A stretch of DNA of 64,000 bases from Rhodosporidiobolus odoratus (lineage: Eukaryota > Basidiomycota > Microbotryomycetes > Sporidiobolales > Sporidiobolaceae): positions 620,001 to 684,000 of the forward strand of contig JAOANU010000001.1 in the NCBI GenBank assembly GCA_034387635.1, written 5' to 3'. The notes below the pieces were generated by a model that made no database searches, was not told where the DNA came from, and was given only the letters and a program-made list of their open reading frames with translations. The translations under genes and the position numbers were made by a program. Positions 1 to 9,876 of the stretch are shown here, piece by piece. Position 1 is the stretch's first letter. Each line of letters begins with the position of its first letter.

Positions 1-265
1 AGTACGCGTACGTGTACTCGGTGAGGGGCAGAGCACTGGCGGCTGCCAGCTGGGCGACCTTGGTGGAGGCAACCACGGGTGCGCTGGTGACGGTCGACTC
101 TGCAGCATTTTGCGTGACGGTAGCGCTGGGGTGACTAGCGGAGGCAGTAGCGACGGTCTCTGCGCGCTTGAGACGGTGAAGGGGTTCGACGGGCGCGTGC
201 GTTGCCGAGACGGTCGAGGCGGCGAGGGAAACGAATGTGAGGGTGAGGGTAGATTTGGCGAGCAT
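1..265 (-). CDS. secreted protein of unknown function, 3' part cut by window edge
   Basis: The frame reads leftward from an ATG at 263-265 with no stop up to the window edge (88 codons). The first 20 or so residues have a Lys near the start, a Leu/Val/Phe-rich core and an Ala-x-Ala-like end, so they look like a signal peptide. After that comes a Thr/Ser/Ala/Val-rich linker containing a Lys-Arg pair, as in fungal secreted proteins with a processed or glycosylated N-terminal region. The visible part shows no recognisable catalytic domain; the informative domain probably lies outside the window. The pyrimidine-rich stretch upstream on this strand (about 300-350) fits a fungal promoter or 5' UTR. 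The export signal is fairly sure; the function is unknown. Confidence 0.55.
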   Translation of the reverse strand, partial: MLAKSTLTLTFVSLAASTVSATHAPVEPLHRLKRAETVATASASHPSATVTQNAAESTVTSAPVVASTKVAQLAAASALPLTEYTYAY

Positions 266-792
266 CTTGAGTGGCTCGGCTATGTCGATACGACTCAAGC
301 AGTAGAGAAGAAATATATGTAGGGAAGAGAGAGGGGAGAGGAGAGGAAGACCGCGGTTTGATCTAAAATTGGAGGGTCCAAGTAACAAACGGTTTTAGAT
401 AGGGGGACCTATTCAAGGTATGGACTGGGACCGGCATACAGTAGTCTGTAGACGCGTACTGGTTGACTAGTGTTCACAGGCCGTCTAATGGTTGTGTTGA
501 GCCAAACAACCACACGCGTTGCAGGATGAAAAAAACGGTGACATACATCGTCGGCGTCCAGTCACACTGAGCTGCTTTGTCGTCGAATTCATACTATACG
601 GGCGTCTGGACGCTGTGCGGTATTGTACGTAGCTCCTCAGCATGCCACAGAGCCACCGAGACGCGATGGTAGAGGGTCGGGGAGTGGTCAAAAGTCACTT
701 CACATCTTGCACTTGCGGCTCCCGCTTGCCTGCGCTGTTTGTTGTCCGTTCACGTATCGGACACGACACTCGCTTCTTCGGCGCCCCACACG
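266..792. other. divergent intergenic region
   Basis: This 527-bp stretch lies between the leftward secreted-protein gene and the rightward FHA gene, so it holds both promoters. Purine-rich runs sit near 320-350. I see no RNA gene or repeat in it. Confidence 0.5.
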
Positions 793-2328
793 ATGGCACC
801 CAGAGCCGACGACGCTGGCAAAGTCGCGTCGTCGTCCGCCTGGAGTTGGGTACCCGAATACGGCCTTTACTACTCAGCCGCCAGGAAGCAATACGCCAAA
901 CCTTTACCTAGCGGAGAATGGGACTACGCGGACGCGCAGGCCACCTCGGACGGACGGAAACAGGTCAGCTACGAGGACGTCGATGAAGGTGACGGTGGGG
1001 TCGAGTTTGACGAGCGGGGCAAGGGCAAGCAAGCAGCGCGAGATGTCCCGGAGGAGCAACTTTGGCCAGATGATGAGGTGGAGGCTCTTCCTCCGTTGGA
1101 CCCTTACGCCAAAGCTCCCATTCTTCGCCTCGTCGTCCTCAAACGCCCTGAACCTTCCGTCCTGCCCACCGCACAAACTGTCGCGTCCCTCGACCCCTCC
1201 GAGCCCGTCACTGTCGGGCGAGACAAGTCATTTGAGCGGCGCATTAGGCTGAAGGAACTCGCGGTCAGCAAGACGCATTGCACGCTTTACTGGGATATCG
1301 ATCCATTGTTGGAGGACGGAGGGTTCTGGGCGGTGGCAGACAATGGCAGTATGCATGGAACGTTTGTGAGCAGTGAGGGCGTCGGGAAGATGAGGCTATC
1401 GGAACCCAAGGTTGCTTCTGCCCCGTCGAGGTTGCGACATCTCGAGTGCGTTTCTGCCTTCCTCTCGTTACGCGGTGCTAGCTCACCTCTCCTATTTTTC
1501 AGCTCTCTACATGTCGGCAGCACGACCTTCTCCGTGCACATCCACGCCTCCTTCGCGTGCTCGGCTTGTTCCGTCACTTCCGACTCTTCCAACGTCATCC
1601 CTCTCGTCCCCCCCGCCGAGGAACGTTCCACTGCGCCTTCGAAATACGCGACAAAGACGAAGGAAGAAAAGGAACAAGACCGGCGAGATCAGCTACGAGG
1701 TCTCAGGGCGAAACTGCTACAGCCCGAAACAACCAAGAATCCGAAACCCTCCGCTTCCTCCTCAGCAGCGAAAACAACTTCACCCTCCTCCTCCTCCGCC
1801 GCCACCCCGAAATCCGTATTCGTCGACCGCGCCGCCGCCCGTCGAAATCGCGATGGTGCCCCCTCTCGAGCTCCAGCTCCTGCTAAACCCGCCCCAATGA
1901 ATCCTTTCTTCGCCATCCCCGGTCCAGCCGCTTCCTTCTCCGCTCCACCTTCTCAAATCCCCGCATCCTCTCTGGACCCCTTCTCGAGCGAGTCAAAAGG
2001 GGCGCAACTCCTCTCCAAGCTAACTCGACCCTCACCCGCCTCGTCCGCGACTTCCCCCACCGCTGCTACCTCGGTGACAGGCGCGGCTTCACGACCTTCC
2101 GGTACCGGTCTTGGCACGCTCATTCAACCTCGGACCTTTGACCCTACGGCCCCTGGAGCGAGGGACGCTCGACCTGGGTTGGGGAGTGGGAGGTTGGTCG
2201 AGATTGAGAAGGTCAGTCAGAAACCCAACGGAAAGGGAGGAGTAGAAGGAGGAGCGGCGGGAGAAAAGAGGAATTGGAGGGAGGATGTGAGAGAAGCTAG
2301 TAGGAAGAGGTATAGGGAGATGGGATAG
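793..2328 (+). CDS. AGGF1-like protein: OCRE-like N-terminus, FHA domain, G-patch-like C-terminus
   Basis: Exons 793-1445 and 1503-2328 give 492 residues. The 57-nt intron is a multiple of three and has no stop, so an unspliced frame also stays open. Splicing joins HLD to SLHVGSTTFSVH and restores the end of an FHA domain. Residues about 17-45 have the aromatic spacing of an OCRE motif (SWVPEYGLYYS, then W-D-Y). The FHA region (about 125-240) shows TVGR and SKTHC, the phosphothreonine-binding Arg and Ser/His turns. Residues about 377-450 resemble a G-patch (GAQLLSKL, GTGLG, GLGSGRL) split by a Ser/Pro/Ala insert. OCRE + FHA + G-patch is the AGGF1 order, which suggests a nuclear, RNA-linked role. 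The C-terminus is basic. The start at 793 (MAPRADD) is preferred over an in-frame upstream ATG at 739 because homology begins just after it. Confidence 0.62.
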   Translation: MAPRADDAGKVASSSAWSWVPEYGLYYSAARKQYAKPLPSGEWDYADAQATSDGRKQVSYEDVDEGDGGVEFDERGKGKQAARDVPEEQLWPDDEVEALPPLDPYAKAPILRLVVLKRPEPSVLPTAQTVASLDPSEPVTVGRDKSFERRIRLKELAVSKTHCTLYWDIDPLLEDGGFWAVADNGSMHGTFVSSEGVGKMRLSEPKVASAPSRLRHLECVSAFLSLRGASSPLLFFSSLHVGSTTFSVHIHASFACSACSVTSDSSNVIPLVPPAEERSTAPSKYATKTKEEKEQDRRDQLRGLRAKLLQPETTKNPKPSASSSAAKTTSPSSSSAATPKSVFVDRAAARRNRDGAPSRAPAPAKPAPMNPFFAIPGPAASFSAPPSQIPASSLDPFSSESKGAQLLSKLTRPSPASSATSPTAATSVTGAASRPSGTGLGTLIQPRTFDPTAPGARDARPGLGSGRLVEIEKVSQKPNGKGGVEGGAAGEKRNWREDVREASRKRYREMG

Positions 2329-2631
2329 GGTCGTTGGCCGCGGCAGATGTAGCATGTTAGGCGATATATTGTTGTTGACTTTCACCTCTGCGTGATTCGA
2401 AGTCTGGCGCCGCTGCTGAGCTGCTATACATCCTTACCCGAGCACGCCAGGGTTTTCTGTTGGTACGCTTGACGCTGTGAGCCTGCGTTGCAAGACTCGG
2501 CTGGTACAGACCATGGGCACTGAAAACTGCATTTCTCATCGGATCTCTGTACAAACGCTCGCAGAGTCCGGGCTTCCTTCTGCGCCACGTGGCAGGGGTC
2601 AGCGCTTCAACGAGATTATTGACAGCTCGGA

Positions 2632-3047
2632 TCACGTACAGAACACCCCCTGCTCGAAGTCCACGACGAGAAGATCGGCAACCTTGTCCTTGACCAGCTC
2701 CTTGAATTCGTTGTGTGCAGGGTCCGTGTCGACGTAGTAGTCTCTTGCTTTCTCGGTCTCGAAGGTGACCACGAACGCTTGCTGCAAGCATCACAGCCGA
2801 GCCGAACGCAGATTAGCCGGACCGAGAAAACCAAGGCAGGGCAAGGAAAAAGAGGCAAGCGCACCTCGAGTCCCTTTTCGAACCCTTCTTTCGAGTTATT
2901 CTTGCCACCAGTGACGGTCAAGTACTTCTTTCCGTCCAAGTCGCAGCGGTCTTGTAGGGCAAGGAAGCGGGAAGCGAGGAGATGGCGTTCGGCGTCGGAT
3001 ACAGTAGGGTGGAGTTTGAAGATGACGATGTGAGTGATGAGGCCCAT
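2632..3047 (-). CDS. stress-responsive A/B barrel (Dabb) domain protein
   Basis: Exons 3047-2865 and 2781-2632 with an 83-nt intron give 110 residues, the usual length for one Dabb domain. The start MGLITHIVIFKLHP is the classic first beta strand, in which the His and the following hydrophobic strand line the barrel. The second exon carries AFVVTFETEKARDYY and DPAHNEF, the conserved second half. Family members form dimeric alpha+beta barrels and are often induced by stress. Some are enzymes (olivetolic acid cyclase-like, EthD-like), but most fungal single-domain members have no assigned reaction. It converges on the FHA gene with a 303-bp gap. The family is certain; the substrate is unknown. 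Confidence 0.85.
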
Positions 3048-3191
3048 ACTGCGATATGAACACTTGTTCTGGTCGAGGTACGGATAGAAGGAATGGAACC
3101 GGAAGTGAGAAGGAGGAGGAGAACAAGGAGTGCTGACTACGACTACCCTTGTCACCTTGATCAGCCTCCACCTCGACTTTCACCCCACATA

Positions 3192-4824
3192 ATGGTAAGA
3201 ACGCTCGCTCATACGATACATAGATATCTCAGCTACTGACTGAGCCAGCTCCGATCATAGCACGGTGTCAAGCGAGTCCGAAACCCACCTCCTGGTCCCG
3301 ACTCAGCGGAAGTGGAGCGCAAGCGAAGGGAGAAGGAACTCAACAAGATACAAGCGTATGGGGCGCTCATGGAAGAGGTTCAGGCAAAGGTACGCCCCTT
3401 TCGCTCCGGCTTCGTTGTAAACGACGGCCGAGAGATGGGGTTTAACGGATGCGGGGTCCTCCTGACAGGTGAAGTAGGGCGAAGGAAGCGCTGACGAGTC
3501 TAGTGGAGCACAGGAAAAGGCTAAAGAACGCACTCAGGAAGCGCTCGACCTTACAACCCGCATTCTTTCGCTCAATCCTGAGTTTCAGACTGGGTGGGGG
3601 ATCCGTCGGCGAATTCTGCTCGACGGTATACTCAAGGAAGGGTGTGTTCAGCTCCTTCACTTGAAGGTACAGTGCGACTAGGCCGCTCTGACCCCGCTCG
3701 TCGTGACAGCGACGCCCCGACTCGACAGCAGATCCTCGAGTCCGACCTTCAACTATGTAACATCGCGTTTAAGCAGAACCCGAAGAACTACTCAGTATGG
3801 GAGCATAGAAAGTGGGTTTTAGAGACTATGCCGGATGCAGACTGGGGAATGGAGATGAAGATGGTCGAGCTGTACCTCGAGAAAGACGGACGGAATTGTG
3901 CGTTGCCCGTTTCCTTTTTGCCGACTCGAAAGATCTGCGAGCGAGCGTGCTGACCCTTTCTCTCGGTAGTCCACTCGTGGGACTACCGACGCTACCTTGT
4001 CTCCTCCATCCTTGCCCTCGCCCCCTCCGCCGACCGAACAAAGCCTCTTCCTCACCCGACAACGGAATCTGAACTCGCATACACCACCCGCAAGATCTCG
4101 GCCAACTTCAGCAACTTTAGCGCTTGGCATTATCGGACAAAACTGCTGGGGAAGCTATGGGAGGAGAAGAGATGGGAGATGGGCAGGAAAGAAAGGGTCG
4201 AGCAGGTTGACCAGGGTGCGTATTTGTTTCCTGGCCCTGCTTGGGTCTGACTGACCTGTGTACCCTTCCCTCGACAGAGTTTGCCCTGGTGAAACAGGCT
4301 ATCTGGTCAGATCCCAATGATCAGAGCGCTTGGCTGTATCATCGATGGCTGGTCGGAGAAGGTGCGTCTTCATCGCCGCGTCTCTGTTCCGGGGACTCTT
4401 TCGCTAAGTGTGATCTCGCATCAGGTTCTACAACCCTTGTACGCCGTGAGATTGATGGGATCGAAGAGCTGCTTGAGGAAGAGCCTGACAGTCGATGTTT
4501 GTCCTGGTCTTCTTTCTCTCCCTCCGCTTCGACTTACCTTTCGTCTGCTGTACAGGGTGCCTGGACTCACTCGTCTACTACAAGCGCCTACTGGTGCCTC
4601 TGCTCGAGACGGAGGGCGGTGAGACCACGTCAGCAGAACGGGAGGAGCTCAACCTTGAGTGCGTTGGTATGCTCAAGAAGCTGGAACAGGTGGATCCGAT
4701 GAGGGCGGCGAGGTATCGGGACCTAGGTACGTTGGCTCTGTGCACGATCGCTCTGCTTGCAGCACGCTGACTCAGGTCGTGATTGACATCCGCAGGCCTG
4801 CAGATTGTGCCAGCGAGGAGGTGA
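3192..4824 (+). CDS. BET4: Rab geranylgeranyltransferase (GGTase II) alpha subunit
   Basis: Nine exons: 3192-3194, 3261-3389, 3478-3641, 3710-3897, 3970-4215, 4278-4361, 4425-4496, 4556-4726, 4796-4824 (361 aa). The first exon is only the ATG. The protein shows the repeated prenyltransferase-alpha helical hairpins: LNPEFQTGWGIRR, NPKNYSVWEHRKW, FHSWDYRRYLV, FSNFSAWHYR and DPNDQSAWLYHRW, five tandem motifs with the conserved Trp. The N-terminus (HGVKRVR...ERKRREKE) matches Bet4 rather than the CaaX farnesyltransferase alpha subunit. With the beta subunit (BET2) and Rab escort protein, it adds geranylgeranyl groups to C-terminal Cys pairs of Rab GTPases in the cytosol. One likely substrate, Sec4, is encoded further right in this window. 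It ends inside the last repeat, without the extra domains of animal RabGGTA. Confidence 0.93.
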
Positions 4825-5003
4825 AGCCCGTGAAGGCAGACCTTGCCGCTTGTGATCTCGATGTCCCGCGACTACGCAGCTGCCGCATTGGTTTTGTCCA
4901 TTTCTTCCATATGCTCTATCCAGCAAGAGAGTCTTTTTGAACTACTGGCAGCTGCCCTGGTTTCTGCTTCTTGCTTTCCTCCACGCTACATCGATTCCTG
5001 AGA

Positions 5004-5709
5004 ATGGGTACTCCTGCTTCTACCGCCGCTCAAGACGTCAACCTGACTGGCTCGTTCTCAGGCATTGCACTCTGGCTCACTCCCGCTGCCTCTAACGTCG
5101 AAGCTGGTTCGTGACCATCTCCTCTTAGATCGCTTGCAGCTCACGTCGAACCGTTCTACAGAACTCGCTCTGCTCATGGAGAGCTTATCTAGCACTCAAG
5201 CTACACCCTCCTTCGATCCGCACGTCACCCTCATCAGTGGTCTTCCCTCTTCGTCTCCCGTCCTCACCCTTCTTTCGGAGCTAGCTACAGCCATCTCAGC
5301 CTGGCGCGCCTCGAACCCCCAGGGCCTTCACCTCTATCTCAGCCAACTCGGAACGCACGCCGCCGCGGGCAAGTACTTTCAGTGGCTCTTCGCCGGCATC
5401 CAGCCTGACGAATCCCTGTTGGATTTACGGAAGAGGGTTAGGGAGTCTTTCTTTGCTGAGAAACACGGTCAAGAGGATGATTACTTCCCTCACCTCTCCC
5501 TCGCCTATGGGCATGACGACGAATCAAAGACTGCTGAGGGGATAATCGGGAAACTCGTCGAGGAGGGTAAGGTTAAGCAGCTTGCGGGGGAAGGTCAGGG
5601 GAGCTGGTCAGTCGCAGGAGTGGCGCAGTTCGGCGTGGCGGAGGTGAAAATTGTCAGGTGCGATGGGAAACCGGAAGAATGGAAGGTTTTGGGAAGCATA
5701 CCTCTGTAA
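5004..5709 (+). CDS. CPD1: 2',3'-cyclic-nucleotide 3'-phosphodiesterase (CPDase, 2H family)
   Basis: Exons 5004-5007 (the four bases ATGG), 5062-5106 and 5162-5709 give 198 residues starting MGIALWLTP, the usual N-terminus of fungal and plant CPDases. The two catalytic HxT/Sx motifs of the 2H phosphoesterase fold are present: PHVTLISG (about residue 35) and HLSLAYG (about residue 130). The enzyme opens ADP-ribose 1'',2''-cyclic phosphate, a by-product of tRNA splicing, to the 1''-phosphate. The downstream ATG at 5065 is a poorer start because it loses the first beta strand. Both introns (54 and 55 nt) have CTGAC/CTCAC branch-like boxes. The gene starts 179 bp after the BET4 stop, in the same direction. 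Confidence 0.82.
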
Positions 5710-6218
5710 GAACGGAGAAAAGGTCCGTTCACCTTTTCTTGCTAGCCTCGCCTAGTCTATCGGTGTGCACTCGCGCCCTGCGCGTCTGTGATCCTGACGT
5801 CTGATCCCTTCCGCAGGGGCAGAACACTTTCAGCGCTCCACCGGCCACTTTCAGCGCTCCACCGGCCCTCCTCGTTACTTCCCCCTGCTTTCTGGCTCCC
5901 TCCCACCGCGGTCGCCTCATCTTCACCCTGGACTTCGGCTTACAATCCCGTTCTTGGCTACTGCCGTCGCTGATCTATACCTTCGCTCCTCGGGGCAGTG
6001 GTCGTTTTCGGTGCTTGTTTCGCGATCCTCGTTTGTATACCTTGTAGCCCAAATCTTTCGCCTGTTGTCAGCATCGGCCCTTGCATGCCGCTGCCCCGCT
6101 TATAGATTCGTTGAGCCTGGGGCGAGCTAGCCCGTTGCAGCTCCGCCGAGGTCACCCCCGGGGTAGAAGGTCGCCTTTCCCATCGCCCCCTTTCCTTCTT
6201 TCTCTTACCCCAACCAAC
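5710..6218. other. intergenic region and 5' leader of the CCCH gene
   Basis: This stretch holds the promoter and pyrimidine-rich leader of the next gene. It contains a perfect 21-bp direct duplication (5825-5845 and 5846-5866). Short upstream ATGs occur (for example 6081), but I do not call them genes. Confidence 0.5.
5825..5866. repeat. two-copy 21-bp tandem repeat
   Basis: The unit starting CACTTTCAGCGCTCC is repeated exactly, head to tail, twice upstream of the CCCH zinc-finger gene. It could be a duplicated regulatory site or a simple slippage product. Confidence 0.8.
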
Positions 6219-7647
6219 ATGGACAGGCTAATCCTGCTCCTGCTGCTCGGAGCCGTGGCCTATTCCCTCAGGTATGACCTGCAGACGCTCTGGCACTCGC
6301 TCACTTCGTCCCACAAGCCCGACGAGGCACCTTCGCTTGTGGTTGTGCTGTTGAGTGCAGATGGGGATAAGGTGCGCATCTTCTCCCTTATGAGCTGGCG
6401 GAAGCTGGACAAGTCTTGGAAACAGCTCGGTGACAAGATTAGCCAGAACGCCGACCGCAATTTGGCGAGGAAAATTACTGAACTAGTGTCGACGGCCGAA
6501 AAGAAGGAAAAGCAGGAGATCATGTTTTGGGTCGTCGCGTAAGCCTTCTTCCTGCCCTACTCCCCTTTGCACAGCTAAGCCTTTCTCCGGGCAGCAATAT
6601 CGGGAATGCGGCTGCTCTTGGTCGCTCCGGCATCGACGAGCGTTTTCTTCGCCGCTTCGCCGCCTCTCGTCAGCTGCGCAGTGTTATCGCTCCGCTTGGT
6701 GAGAATAAGGGATACAGTAAGCGTATCATCCGTGCGTCTTGTTCATTCTCTGCTTCTGTCACGCGACGGAAATAGCTTAACCCGTTCGACTTTCCGTTGC
6801 CTTCGCAGAGTTGCTCGATCTTCACCTCTCGCTCGGCTCAACATCGAAGATCTACCTGGGCTCGCTGCACAGCGCCCTCATCGCCGAGTATCTCACCAAC
6901 GTTCCTCAGCATTTTCGCAACAAGATAGTCTTGCTCGAAACCGGCGATGTCGCCCAGACCACCCGCGACCTCATCAAGTCTAAGACCTATGAGCACGTCC
7001 AGCTGATTAAGCAGGGTGAAAAGGACACGATGCAGGTTGATGAGAGCGAAGGGGAGAAGGAACCGGAGAAACAAGTCAAGCAGGTTTCGACTTACCCTGT
7101 ACGTGTTCTCCTCTCCGCTCCTGCCGCTCCGACGCACCGACACAGGAACCTTACGTCCATAGCACTCCCCGCCCCCGTCCCCCCACTCAGCCTCCCCTCG
7201 CGCCCTCCCCCTCCCTCTTCCCCCTTTCCACCCAACCGGCCCATTCGACGTTCCCACCTTCGACACCTCCCACCATACCAGAAAGCCCTGTAACAATTAC
7301 TTCCTATCTCCAAAAGGCTGCACAAGGCCCGACTGCATTCACAGCCATGATCAATCGATGTTGAGGCCCGAGGAATGGGCGCTCTATCCTAGGTTTGTTA
7401 AGGCTCAAGTTTGTGGGGGGGTTAGGAAACAGGGGTGGTGTCCCTGGGGAGATGAGTGTTATATGGGTCATGTGTAAGTTGCCAATCCCCTGCAGCTTTA
7501 CCTTTGCCTCTTCCTGCCTCTCCGCTCGCTTCTGACACGCTTCGGTCCGGTCCTGCGTGCTCCAGCTGCCCCTACACTGAGTCCAACTGCCCTTTCCAGC
7601 AGCGTTGCTTCTTCACCAAGTACGGGCTCGAGCACTCGCAGAAGTGA
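6219..7647 (+). CDS. tandem CCCH zinc-finger protein with N-terminal NYN/PIN-like domain
   Basis: Exons 6219-6538, 6595-6698, 6809-7098, 7163-7473 and 7566-7647 give 368 residues. A hydrophobic N-terminal helix is followed by VVVLLSADGD, then VANIGNAAALGRSG and SKIYLGSLHSALIAEY, which match the fungal domain (DGD, N-GLA, HDNGY-like order) that precedes CCCH fingers. Three Cys/His clusters follow: PCNNYFLSPKGCTRPDCIHSH, then C-x8-C-x5-C-x3-H (CGGVRKQGWC...CYMGH), then CPYTESNCPFQQRC...H. Such proteins are predicted RNA binders. The acidic Asp pattern of the first domain suggests, but does not prove, nuclease activity. The border of the third intron (7099-7162) was chosen to bring the first finger into frame; an acceptor at 7190 with a shifted donor is an alternative. 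Confidence 0.72.
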
Positions 7648-8062
7648 AGGTGGCGGACTGGTCGCGAGGCGAGAGAGGAAGGCGAAAAGAGCAAAAAAGA
7701 GATGTAGCTTGATAGGATGGTGTGCTTGATCAGTGAATAACCAAGATACAATGGCACATGTGTTTGAGCCCTACAAGGTTAGCCTGCCTCCCCGTCCGGT
7801 AGAGCCCAGAGCAGCTGGGCATGACGAGGCGCGAGAAGGGCAGGAAGCGCGATGACAGCATCAGCTCGAAGTTTCGCGGGTACGCAGAGCGACTGTGAGA
7901 GACGAGTGTCGGCGAAATGGTTGCCGAGAAGCGCAGTGAAGAAGAAGCGAGCAAGAAGCGAGGCGAACTGACGCGCAGGACGGATAGTTATTTCAACAAA
8001 AGTTGTGAGGGACGGGTACAGCGAGTGGCGAGGCAGAAGTTGAATAGACAAGACGAATCGCA
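7648..8062. other. intergenic region between convergent genes
   Basis: These 415 bp hold the 3' ends of the CCCH and TFB5 transcripts. I see no gene, repeat or RNA. Confidence 0.5.
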
Positions 8063-8529
8063 TCACTCTTCGACGTTTAGGAAGAAGTCTGTAGATGCAA
8101 GTCGTGAGCGAGAAAGTCCACGAGGGAGCGGAAAACAGGAAAGTGAGAGAGACAGAAGCGCACTCTTTTCCAGCTCGGCTTCGAGTGACTGGGGGTAGCA
8201 AGTAGTCAGATTTGAGGTGCAGGCAAGCGAAGGATGAAGAGAGAGAAGCTTTACATCCCTCACTCGCTCGACCGCATCGGGTGAGATGAGAACATGAGTG
8301 TCGTCCAAGTCAGCGATGATGAACCTGCTTCGCTTTGAGGTTTCGTCGAGTTGAAGGAGAATCTGCTTCACGGCGGGATCACTAAAAGACCTGTCGCGGT
8401 CAGCAGGGCTTCGAGGTGAGGTGGGGCGGAAGAAGCGGACCAGGTGACGAGAACACCTGCGCGAGGGAACGGTGAGCGCAATCGATTCGCTAGAGCGGTC
8501 GAGAGCTTACCTTTCGTAGCCTTGACCAT
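8063..8529 (-). CDS. TFB5: TFIIH core subunit 5 (GTF2H5/TTDA homologue)
   Basis: Five small exons (8529-8511, 8456-8441, 8381-8255, 8188-8164, 8088-8063) encode 70 residues, the normal size for Tfb5. The sequence follows the family closely: MVKATKGVLVTCDPAV, KQILLQLDETS, FIIADLDDTHVLI, then an Asp/Glu-rich helix (LEAELEK). Exon 2 is only 16 nt. Tfb5 binds the Tfb2/p52 subunit, stabilises TFIIH and is needed for its role in nucleotide-excision repair and RNA polymerase II start. Because the gene is so short and so split, no simple open frame shows it whole. It shares a 103-bp promoter with the divergent GPALPP gene. Confidence 0.93.
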
Positions 8530-8632
8530 TCCACCTCTAATGCTATGCTGTTCGAGGGTGGCCTGACCAGGTTTAAGAGCGAGAGAGAGATGATCAACTT
8601 GATTTCGCTGCCTCCCACTCAGCGCACACACA
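8530..8632. promoter_or_regulatory. shared 103-bp bidirectional promoter (TFB5 / GPALPP gene)
   Basis: Only 103 bp separate the two start codons, which face away from each other. Both transcripts must therefore start within or very near this interval. No clear TATA box is visible. Confidence 0.6.
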
Positions 8633-9876
8633 ATGGCTATTGGACCACAACTCCCACCCCATCTAGCTGACTTAGCGAAGCCTATGGACGACACGTATGA
8701 GCGACCTGAGCCATCCACCTCGACCACCACCGCCCCTCAACCTCCCGCAACTGATGAGGATTCAGACGACGACTACGGCCCTGCTCTCCCTCCTGATCTC
8801 GTAGGAACACGCGACACACCATCAGTAACAGGACCACAACTCCCTCTACCTGCTCCGGGCCCTTCGAAGGCTTCTATCGGACCTCAGTTACCGCCTCATC
8901 TCGCCGGCTCCACTTCTTCCTCCTCTCCTGCCCGGTCAACAGCGGGACCTAGTCTTCCGCCAGGCTACTCTCGAGGCTATAGCGGGCAGGAGAGCGACGA
9001 CGACGATGACTTTGGACCAATGCCCTTACCTGAAGGAGTCACGGTGGAGGAAAACGAAGGAGCGAGGATGTTTAGGGAGAGGGAGGAACGACAGGCTGAA
9101 AAGGAGAGGAGGGACAAGGAGGGAAAGGGGAAACCGCAGAGGGAAGAGTGGATGTTGGTTCCGCCCAAGGAGATGGATCTGCTCACCTGTGCCTTTTTCT
9201 CTCCTTCTGCCTCCCTCTGCCCTTCTACGCGGTACTGATACAGTGGGCCCTGACCAGCTATGGACACGACCAAACTCAAATCGCGTGGCTTCGCGACGGG
9301 CAAGGCCGCCGCTTCAGCCGGGAAGAAGGAAGGCCCCTCAAACCTATGGACGGAAACACCGGCAGAACGACAGCAACGTTTGCAGGATGAGATGATGGGA
9401 AAGAAGCGCAAGGCGGAGAATGCGCCAGTAGAAGAGGAGAGTGATGAGGTCCGGAGGAAGAGGGTCAGGGATAGACAGCTCAGGGAGGAAGTCGACAAGC
9501 ATAACGTGCGTTTTTTCCTCTGCCCCGACTCTCCCATCCTTTCGATCTGCTTTCCTACGCGTCACCTACCGTCCTCCTCTCTTCCTGGAAGATACGCGCT
9601 TTCGCCGCTTGTCACCGCTGTCGGTTCGGGCGATCGTCCTGACCCTTCTGTCAACCATCGCAGAAATCCTCTCGCAACCTCTCTCTAGTCGACCAACACG
9701 ACGCCGCCGCACGCGCCAACCCCCAGAAGGACGACGACCGAGCTCCGACCGCCATCTGGGACCGCGACCGCGACTTGGGAATGGGAGGACGAATCATGGA
9801 CGACGGGAAACGGTCCGATATTATCAAGAATGCGAAGGGGTTGGGAGGGAGGTTTGGTGGAGGGGGATACTTGTAG
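8633..9876 (+). CDS. GPALPP-motif protein (DUF3752 family)
   Basis: Exons 8633-9188, 9258-9505 and 9664-9876 give 338 residues. The N-terminal half repeats the family signature GPxLPP: GPQLPPHL at the start, GPALPPDL, GPQLPLP, GPQLPPHL, GPSLPPGY and GPMPLPEG, six variants separated by acidic and Ser-rich linkers. The middle has REEWMLVPP, the hallmark before the DUF3752 domain, then SMDTTKLKSRGF. The C-terminus has IWDRDRDLGMGGRI and ends in a Gly-rich tail. Animal GPALPP1 and its fungal relatives are nuclear; their role is not settled, though links to splicing or chromatin have been suggested. The second intron is 158 nt, long for this genome. Confidence 0.85.

Noticed and set aside
5065..5161. 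CPD gene starting at ATG 5065 without introns
   Set aside because: It lacks the conserved N-terminal strand and adds residues not expected in the family; the spliced model restores MGIALWLTP.
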